This document shows, piece after piece, positions 1-4,351 of a stretch of DNA of 6,833 bases. The notes under the pieces were generated by a model that was not told the origin of the DNA, ran no database searches, and was given only the letters and a program-made list of their open reading frames with translations. This DNA comes from UBA6170 sp034429975. Lineage in GTDB: Bacteria; Chloroflexota; Anaerolineae; Anaerolineales; Anaerolineaceae. The stretch's first letter is position 1, and each line of letters begins with the position of its first letter. The stretch lies in assembly GCA_034429975.1 (NCBI GenBank), contig DAOUFM010000093.1, positions 1 through 6,833 on the forward strand, given 5' to 3'. The position numbers were made by a program, and so were the translations under genes.

Positions 1-5
1 CGCCC

Positions 6-803
6 CTACGGGGTATACAAATCTCGTTTGTTATACATCCAATACGCGGCGATGACACATACCATGACAATCGCTACCGAAAATCCAACATACATCCCAT
101 TCAAATGACCGTTGCGGTACATTTCCCCAGCGTCGTAATAATAAAACGGTGAGAAATTCTTGAGAAATGCAAAATCTTTGTTCATTTTTACAATAATGGA
201 AAAGAAATACGTAACCAGAATAATTCCAACAGCCATTGAACTGACAATTTTATGGTTCTTCAAGCCACAGCTCAATAGCAACCCAATCGCCAGGAAGATT
301 AATTCAATCAGAAACATTGCCAGCATCTCCAGCCTGAGAAAAGCATAAAAATCCTGATCCGGTTGGTAATTTTGCACAGAAACAATCGCCATGCCCCAGG
401 TGACCAGGACAAAAACGAGACAATTCACCAGAGCTGCCAATAGTTTGGCGGTCACCACCCGGCTGCGGGATACCGGCAACACCAGGGAAAACTCCACCGT
501 CTTATCACGCTCTTCTTTAGAAATACTGTCACTGCCCCACATGGCAGCCGCAATCGCTCCCATCAAACCGAAATACAGGAACATCAGACCATAAAAACCG
601 ATGATCGTTGTTAAATTGAAGGCGTTTGCATTCATCACCTCCAGCATCGCTGGTGGAATCGAATCTAAAATTTTCAGCATTTCCGGGTCGCCAGCAAAAG
701 CAGAGAATTTGGAAGCTGCAATTAAGATCAGCAGTCCCATTACGACAATCCAGATCAACAGGGATTTTCGGGTTGCTTTGATTTCTCGCAGGAAGATGTT
801 CAT
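6..803 (-). CDS. ABC-2-type transporter permease (third gene of the ABC operon)
   Basis: This 265-residue integral membrane protein is read as one of two permeases of an ABC transporter in the cytoplasmic membrane. About six hydrophobic segments are visible, near residues 13-32, 66-90, 118-143, 158-180, 186-206 and 237-257. After the second comes a cytoplasmic stretch, E97-E98 followed by VEFSLVLPVSRSR (103-115), which matches the conserved 'E...T.EfLL..PvsR' element of ABC-2 permeases. The protein ends YWMYNKRDLYTP, close to the YWLYLHRD ending of the gene before it, so the two are probably diverged paralogues acting as a heterodimer. The ATG at 801-803 is supported by a GAGGAG ribosome site 7 bases upstream that overlaps the preceding stop codon. 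The stop lies at 6-8, so the gene is complete. The substrate is unknown; export of a drug, peptide or lipid-like compound is possible, but nothing here decides it. Confidence 0.9.
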   Translation of the reverse strand: MNIFLREIKATRKSLLIWIVVMGLLILIAASKFSAFAGDPEMLKILDSIPPAMLEVMNANAFNLTTIIGFYGLMFLYFGLMGAIAAAMWGSDSISKEERDKTVEFSLVLPVSRSRVVTAKLLAALVNCLVFVLVTWGMAIVSVQNYQPDQDFYAFLRLEMLAMFLIELIFLAIGLLLSCGLKNHKIVSSMAVGIILVTYFFSIIVKMNKDFAFLKNFSPFYYYDAGEMYRNGHLNGMYVGFSVAIVMVCVIAAYWMYNKRDLYTP

Positions 804-810
804 CGCTCAG

Positions 811-816
811 CTCCTC
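811..816 (-). promoter_or_regulatory. Strong ribosome binding site overlapping the upstream stop codon
   Basis: On the minus strand the bases read GAGGAG, 7 bases before the ATG at 803. Two of its bases lie within the TGA stop of the preceding permease (817-815). Ribosomes finishing the first permease therefore end on the start site of the second, which suggests translational coupling and equal production of the two subunits. Confidence 0.8.
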
Positions 817-1624
817 ATGAAACCGCAGAAATATCCCGATGAAGGTAAAGCCAATAACTGGCAGCCAATGAGAGCAATGTTATCGTAACGTTGAATACCA
901 ATAACGGCGTATTGTAGGCAGCATGATCAACAATATATCCCGGTTCAAAGTGTTTAAAAGGGGTGATATATTCCAGTTTCACATCACCGAATACGCCACT
1001 GAATGCATTCAAGACATAAGCGCCAAATGCCAGGGCCAGGGAATACGGGGTGACACTCCGAACTCTTTTCACCAGCAAGGAGATCATTAACCCAACCCCA
1101 AAGAAGAAAAACTGCATGAATAACAAACTAGCCAATAACAATACCAAAGTCCGCGGGTCATAAGGTTTTCCTTCACCATAAATCGTCAGGGCGAAAAAAA
1201 CGCTCACCCAGACAATGGCGTCGGTGAGGACCAGACTGGCAAGGGCAGCGCCAACCTTACTGCTAAGAATTTCCATCCGGCTGACAGGTTTGGTCAGCAG
1301 AAAGTCGGCGGTCAGCTCAGTCTCCTCGATCGAGACCAACCCAACTCCGAAATTGCAGGCCTGTATCGCCAGACAAAGCTGGATAAACAAAAAGAAGAAG
1401 GCAAGGTAGCCTAGCGGGGTACTATAGTTGATATGTTCCATTCCAAAAGCGATCAACAGTTCTTTCGGAAATTTTGCCAACAACGCTTGCATCAATTCAG
1501 CTTCTTTTGCAAAAACGGAAAAGTAGGTAAATAAAACAAATACCAGAGCAGTGATCGATAAACCCCAGGTCAGGATAGAGCGGATTCGCGTTTGCAGTTC
1601 GTGTTTAAAAATCATCCTGTTCAT
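815..1624 (-). CDS. ABC-2-type transporter permease (second gene of the ABC operon)
   Basis: This is a 269-residue membrane protein with about six hydrophobic segments, near residues 17-38, 71-97, 124-148, 158-185, 192-212 and 240-262. Between segments 2 and 3 it carries E100-E101 and then ADFLLTKPVSRMEIL (106-120), the cytoplasmic signature of ABC-2 permeases. It has the same length, layout and YW-x-Y-x-x-RD ending as the next gene, which points to paralogous partners. It starts 9 bases after the ATPase stop and ends 11 bases before the second permease, so the three are surely co-transcribed. The ribosome site is modest (AGGCGA about 6 bases before the ATG), and coupling to ATPase translation is likely. 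A second ATG three codons later is a less likely start. Transport direction and substrate are not visible, though this family is mostly exporters. Confidence 0.9.
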   Translation of the reverse strand: MNRMIFKHELQTRIRSILTWGLSITALVFVLFTYFSVFAKEAELMQALLAKFPKELLIAFGMEHINYSTPLGYLAFFFLFIQLCLAIQACNFGVGLVSIEETELTADFLLTKPVSRMEILSSKVGAALASLVLTDAIVWVSVFFALTIYGEGKPYDPRTLVLLLASLLFMQFFFFGVGLMISLLVKRVRSVTPYSLALAFGAYVLNAFSGVFGDVKLEYITPFKHFEPGYIVDHAAYNTPLLVFNVTITLLSLAASYWLYLHRDISAVS

Positions 1625-1633
1625 GCCAGTCGC

Positions 1634-2506
1634 CTATTCATAGTAATGCATGAAGATTTCTTCTAGAGTAGGCTCTTCGATACTCAGGTCTTCAATCTGA
1701 AAAGAGCTTATGCGTTGTAAGATGGCATTAATGTCGCCTTTAAAGAAGAAGTGAATGGTGTTATTTTCTTTGTGAAGATTGGTTACGCCGGATAAATTGA
1801 ATTGCTTCTCATCCAGATTCGCCGCGGAAATACTGACCTTTTTGTAATTATTTTGCTGTAAGCTGCGGATATCGGAGATTTCTACGATGTTGCCGGCTCG
1901 AATAATTCCTACCCGATTACACAGTCTTTGAACTTCACCTAAAATATGCGAGGAAAAGAATACCGTCACCCCATTTTTATTCTCAGCTTTGATCAAATCA
2001 AAAAACTTACGCTGCATCAATGGATCAAGCCCGCTGGTAGGTTCATCCAGAAACAGCAGCCTGGGGCGGTGCAACAAACCCTGCACAATCCCAACCTTTT
2101 TCTTGTTTCCCAGGGAAAGATCACTGATCCGCCGCTGCAGATCGAGTTCCATCAACTTCGATAATTCCTGCATACGATCAGTGAAATCTCCCTTGTAAAA
2201 ACTGGCGGAATATTTGAGCAAATCGACTACCTTCATCCCTTCATAGTAAAACACCTCAGAGGGCAGGTAGCCGATATCGCGTCGAATTTCAGGCCCTTGC
2301 CTGGTCACATCCATGCCGAACACCCTGGCTTCTCCACGAGAGGGGTGGATCAGGGAGAGCAATAGCCGGATGGTAGTCGACTTCCCGGCTCCATTTGGGC
2401 CAATAAAACCGAAAATCTCACCGGCTTCCACAGTAAAAGAAACGTCCTCAATGCCGCGAGATTTTCCGTAAAATTTTGTCAGATGGGATACTTCGATCAT
2501 GCTCAT
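1634..2506 (-). CDS. ABC transporter ATP-binding protein
   Basis: This 290-residue ATPase powers the two permeases downstream in the same operon. It has the Walker A loop GPNGAGKST (36-44), the signature SLGNKKKVG (131-139) in place of the textbook LSGGQ, Walker B LLFLDEP (150-156), a D-loop SGLDP (158-162) and the switch histidine H187 in SSHIL. Residues 220-290 form a short C-terminal extension ending in EEPTLEEIF, typical of CcmA/COG1131-type exporter ATPases. The Q-loop region reads IGYLPSEVFYY (78-88), with serine where many homologues have glutamine; related exporter ATPases also vary there. The start at 2506 (MSMIEV) has a weak AAGG about 10 bases upstream, and the ATG two codons later is an alternative. 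As the first gene of the operon it is probably transcribed from the divergent region to its right. ATPase function is very secure; the substrate is unknown. Confidence 0.95.
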   Translation of the reverse strand: MSMIEVSHLTKFYGKSRGIEDVSFTVEAGEIFGFIGPNGAGKSTTIRLLLSLIHPSRGEARVFGMDVTRQGPEIRRDIGYLPSEVFYYEGMKVVDLLKYSASFYKGDFTDRMQELSKLMELDLQRRISDLSLGNKKKVGIVQGLLHRPRLLFLDEPTSGLDPLMQRKFFDLIKAENKNGVTVFFSSHILGEVQRLCNRVGIIRAGNIVEISDIRSLQQNNYKKVSISAANLDEKQFNLSGVTNLHKENNTIHFFFKGDINAILQRISSFQIEDLSIEEPTLEEIFMHYYE

Positions 2507-2546
2507 CTTAAACCAACCTTATCACCAAACCATTGGAAATGTCTTA

Positions 2547-2577
2547 TTTAAAAATTTTTGTTTACTCCCTGTTTCAA
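2547..2577 (-). promoter_or_regulatory. Candidate promoter of the ABC operon
   Basis: On the minus strand TTGAAA (2577-2572) could serve as -35 and TTTAAA (2552-2547) as -10. The 19-base spacer is longer than the ideal 17. It lies about 40 bases upstream of the ATPase start, in an AT-rich stretch containing the palindrome AAAAATTTTT (2550-2559). A promoter is needed here because the operon begins at 2506, but the exact elements are a guess. Confidence 0.35.
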
Positions 2578-2600
2578 CTTAATTGTAGACCTGTTTTGAT

Positions 2601-2634
2601 AATTCTGCTCCCCAATTCTGTTAATTCCAGAATT
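2601..2634. repeat. Three copies of the heptamer AATTCTG, possible operator array
   Basis: AATTCTG occurs at 2601-2607 and 2614-2620, and its inverse CAGAATT at 2628-2634. The last two form a perfect 7-bp inverted repeat around a 7-base spacer. Starts are 13 and 14 bases apart. The inverted pair covers the place where the -35 of the rightward promoter would lie, a position that suits a repressor or an activator. No regulator gene lies nearby, so the protein, if any, is unknown. In AT-rich DNA part of this could be chance. Confidence 0.4.
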
Positions 2635-2651
2635 TATATCTATGGTATAAA
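2621..2651 (+). promoter_or_regulatory. Candidate promoter for the DUF6391-like gene and holA
   Basis: TGGTATAAA (2643-2651) is an extended -10 element (TG, one base, then TATAAA). The best -35 candidate, TTAATT (2621-2626), is weak and 19 bases away, as expected where an extended -10 compensates. Transcription would start near 2658 and leave a leader of about 25 bases before the ATG at 2682. No other promoter is evident before holA, so this one may drive both genes. Confidence 0.45.
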
Positions 2652-2668
2652 AGGATTAGATTCAGAAA

Positions 2669-2674
2669 AAAGGA
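2669..2674 (+). promoter_or_regulatory. Ribosome binding site of the DUF6391-like gene
   Basis: AAAGGA lies 7 bases before the ATG at 2682 and fixes that start. The surrounding nonamer AAAAAGGAC (2667-2675) recurs exactly before the large secreted protein gene (4336-4344). Confidence 0.75.
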
Positions 2675-2681
2675 CAAACCC

Positions 2682-3200
2682 ATGCAACTCATCAACCAAT
2701 TGAAAACTTCTAATCCGGTGCTGCGGGTACGCCGCAATCATGCCCTGGAACACGCCACCTTACAAATATTGGCGGAGAAAAAACACCCCCATCGTCTGGG
2801 AGGGCTATCGGATACCCGTGGATTCTGGGTGATGGGCGAGATCGACGTGGAAACGCTCTTCACTGCCGCCGAAGAAGCCCGCAACCGCCTGAACAAAGGC
2901 GAACATTATTTGGCTATCCATCCCAATTGTGGCACCAATTTCGCTGCTGCCGGAATCGTGAGCGGATTTTTAGCCTGGCTGGCTATGTTAGGTGTAAAGA
3001 AATCCTGGAATGACCGGCTGGATCGCCTGATGAATGTCATCACATTGGTCACGTTGGGAACCATTCTGGCACAGCCGTTGGGTCCTAAATTACAGCAGAC
3101 TGTCACGACCGAAGCCAATCTGGGTGACCTGCGCATTGTGGAAGTCATGCAGGTCAAGAGCCAGGGTATTCCCACGCATCGAGTTTTGACGGTCGGATAA
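2682..3200 (+). CDS. DUF6391-like membrane protein of unknown function
   Basis: This 172-residue protein resembles the DUF6391 family found in cyanobacteria and Chloroflexota, recognised from memory of its motifs. The N-terminal part has RRNHALEHAT (17-26), then a glycine-rich LGGLSDTRGFW (39-49), an acidic helix near 53-72 and the motif AIHPNCGTN (78-86). Two hydrophobic stretches follow, near 87-105 and 117-136, so residues 1-80 probably sit on one membrane face with the short tail 137-172. H20-A-L-E-H24 fits the HxxEH pattern of inverted zinc peptidases, and H80 and C83 could be further metal ligands; this is only a pattern match. It starts at the ATG at 2682 behind a good ribosome site and ends 10 bases before holA, so the two are probably one operon. 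No reaction or partner is established. The gene is complete and its base composition is like that of its neighbours. Confidence 0.85.
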   Translation: MQLINQLKTSNPVLRVRRNHALEHATLQILAEKKHPHRLGGLSDTRGFWVMGEIDVETLFTAAEEARNRLNKGEHYLAIHPNCGTNFAAAGIVSGFLAWLAMLGVKKSWNDRLDRLMNVITLVTLGTILAQPLGPKLQQTVTTEANLGDLRIVEVMQVKSQGIPTHRVLTVG

Positions 3201-3205
3201 GAAGG
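3199..3205 (+). promoter_or_regulatory. Ribosome binding site of holA
   Basis: AAGAAGG lies 5 bases before the ATG at 3211. It begins inside the TAA stop of the preceding gene (3198-3200), so translation of holA can be coupled to that of the DUF6391-like gene. Confidence 0.65.
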
Positions 3206-3210
3206 CAGTC

Positions 3211-4230
3211 ATGTGCGCAGCCCCCACATCCAGCGACCAAAAGCCGCGCCTGTATTTATTTTTTGGCAACGATGAAGCTGCTATGCAAAAACTGGTACAG
3301 GCTTTGATGGACAAGGTCATGAAAGGCAGCATGGGGGATATGAACATCACCCGTTTTCAAGAAAATCCGCGGGTGGGGGATGTGCGCGACGCCGCCTATG
3401 TGATGCCATTGTTTATCGATCGGCGTTTGGTGGTGGTCTCGAATGCAGGTGAGTGGGTCAAAGGCGTCCGCAATAAAGAAGAAATCCTCAAGCTGATTGA
3501 AGGGCTGCCGGATAGTACAGCTTTGATACTTCAGCTCAATTTGGAACTTGAACGTAGCGAATGGAAAGATTTCAAGGAATCGCATTGGTTGCGAAAATGG
3601 GTGAAAGACCAGCCCAGAGGCAGGGTCTATTTTAAGGAATGTAGTTTGCCCGCCAGTGGACAGATGCCAGATTTGATCATGCGGGAGGTTGCTGAAAAAA
3701 AGGGCGCTTTTACACCCGAGGCAGCCCAGGAGTTGGCACGCGCCATTGGGACTGATACAATGATCGCCAGCCAGGAAATTGACAAACTCCTCAATTATGT
3801 TGACTTCCAGCGCGCTGTGACGCCTGAAGATGTGCGTTTGCTCTCCCCGGATATAGCTCCGGTTAATATTTTCGATATGGTGGATGCCATTGGTGAACGC
3901 AAGTATGACAAGGCCATCCGATATCTGCGGCGCTTATTGGAAGCTGAGATGCCAATTCCTTTGTTTGGGATGATCATTCGCCAGTTTCGATTAATCATTC
4001 TGGCACGCGAAGTGCTCGATCGGGGCGGTAGAAAACAACAGATTGCAACAGCGCTCAAAGTTCCTTCCTTTGTTGCAGAAAAGATAGAAAAACAGGCTTC
4101 CTTATTTAATATGGAGCAGTTAAAAGAAATTTATCGGCGTTTATTAAACACCGACGAAGCGATGAAAACCAGCCAGATTGATCCCAAACTGGCAATTGAG
4201 TTATTCGTCAGCGAAATGTCCATCCAATAA
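3211..4230 (+). CDS. holA: DNA polymerase III subunit delta (sliding clamp loader)
   Basis: HolA is the delta subunit of the clamp-loader complex. It opens the ring-shaped beta clamp so that the clamp can be placed on DNA during replication. The 339-residue length is normal for the family. The N-terminal domain begins PRLYLFFGNDE (12-22), matching the usual 'YLLyGeDe' opening; no ATP-binding P-loop is seen, as expected for delta. The middle (150-215) fits the small helical domain, with IASQEIDKLLNY (185-196), the family's 'l..EleKL..y' element, and then NIFDMVDAIGER (219-230). The C-terminal helical collar covers about 235-335 with PLFGMIIRQFRLI (250-262) and DEAMKTSQIDPKLAIELFV (315-333). 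The start is supported by AAGAAGG 5 bases upstream; the first ten residues (MCAAPTSSDQ) are a nonconserved lead. The gene is in tandem with the DUF6391-like gene. Low doubt. Confidence 0.93.
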   Translation: MCAAPTSSDQKPRLYLFFGNDEAAMQKLVQALMDKVMKGSMGDMNITRFQENPRVGDVRDAAYVMPLFIDRRLVVVSNAGEWVKGVRNKEEILKLIEGLPDSTALILQLNLELERSEWKDFKESHWLRKWVKDQPRGRVYFKECSLPASGQMPDLIMREVAEKKGAFTPEAAQELARAIGTDTMIASQEIDKLLNYVDFQRAVTPEDVRLLSPDIAPVNIFDMVDAIGERKYDKAIRYLRRLLEAEMPIPLFGMIIRQFRLIILAREVLDRGGRKQQIATALKVPSFVAEKIEKQASLFNMEQLKEIYRRLLNTDEAMKTSQIDPKLAIELFVSEMSIQ

Positions 4231-4270
4231 TCAGGCACTGATCTTGCAACTAAATATCCTGTAAATCCCT

Positions 4271-4284
4271 TGTTTCATGAAACA
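4271..4284. repeat. Perfect 14-base palindrome between holA and the secreted peptidase gene
   Basis: TGTTTCATGAAACA is identical to its own reverse complement. It lies 40 bases after the holA stop and 67 bases before the next ATG. It has no loop and no T-run, so it is not a typical terminator; a binding site for a dimeric regulator is more likely. Its right arm also belongs to a longer pairing: AAACAGGTT (4280-4288) is the reverse complement of AACCTGTTT (4321-4329), so a leader RNA could fold back just ahead of the ribosome site. Confidence 0.45.
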
Positions 4285-4338
4285 GGTTGTCTGTTCCCAA
4301 GTGGATCAGAAAATCGCTGGAACCTGTTTTAGGGTAAA

Positions 4339-4343
4339 AAGGA
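4339..4343 (+). promoter_or_regulatory. Ribosome binding site of the secreted multidomain protein
   Basis: AAGGA lies 8 bases before the ATG at 4352 and supports that start, which is followed at once by a signal peptide. No convincing promoter was found between 4231 and 4338. Confidence 0.7.
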
Positions 4344-4351
4344 CGGATTTT

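Noticed and set aside
3..13. CCCC-TAC-GGGG inverted repeat at the end of the last ABC gene, possible terminator
   Set aside because: The stem is only 4 bp, it contains the stop codon, and any T-run on the minus strand would lie outside the window.
160..888. Plus-strand reading frames of 62-95 codons opposite the first permease
   Set aside because: They lie antisense within a well-supported membrane protein gene, have no recognisable domains and no good ribosome sites.
1946..2198. Overlapping plus-strand frames of 72 and 69 codons opposite the ABC ATPase
   Set aside because: They are antisense to the conserved ATPase motifs and overlap each other; nothing protein-like is seen.
2906..4058. 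Minus-strand frames of 86-109 codons opposite the DUF6391-like gene and holA
   Set aside because: The plus-strand proteins explain the sequence; the antisense frames resemble no family and lack start signals.
4244..4266. TTGCAA followed by TGTAAAT as a promoter for the secreted protein gene
   Set aside because: The spacing is about 11 bases, far short of 17, and no better -10 is found at the right distance.
4231..4351. Rho-independent terminator after holA
   Set aside because: The palindrome there has no loop and no following T-run, so it does not fit a terminator.
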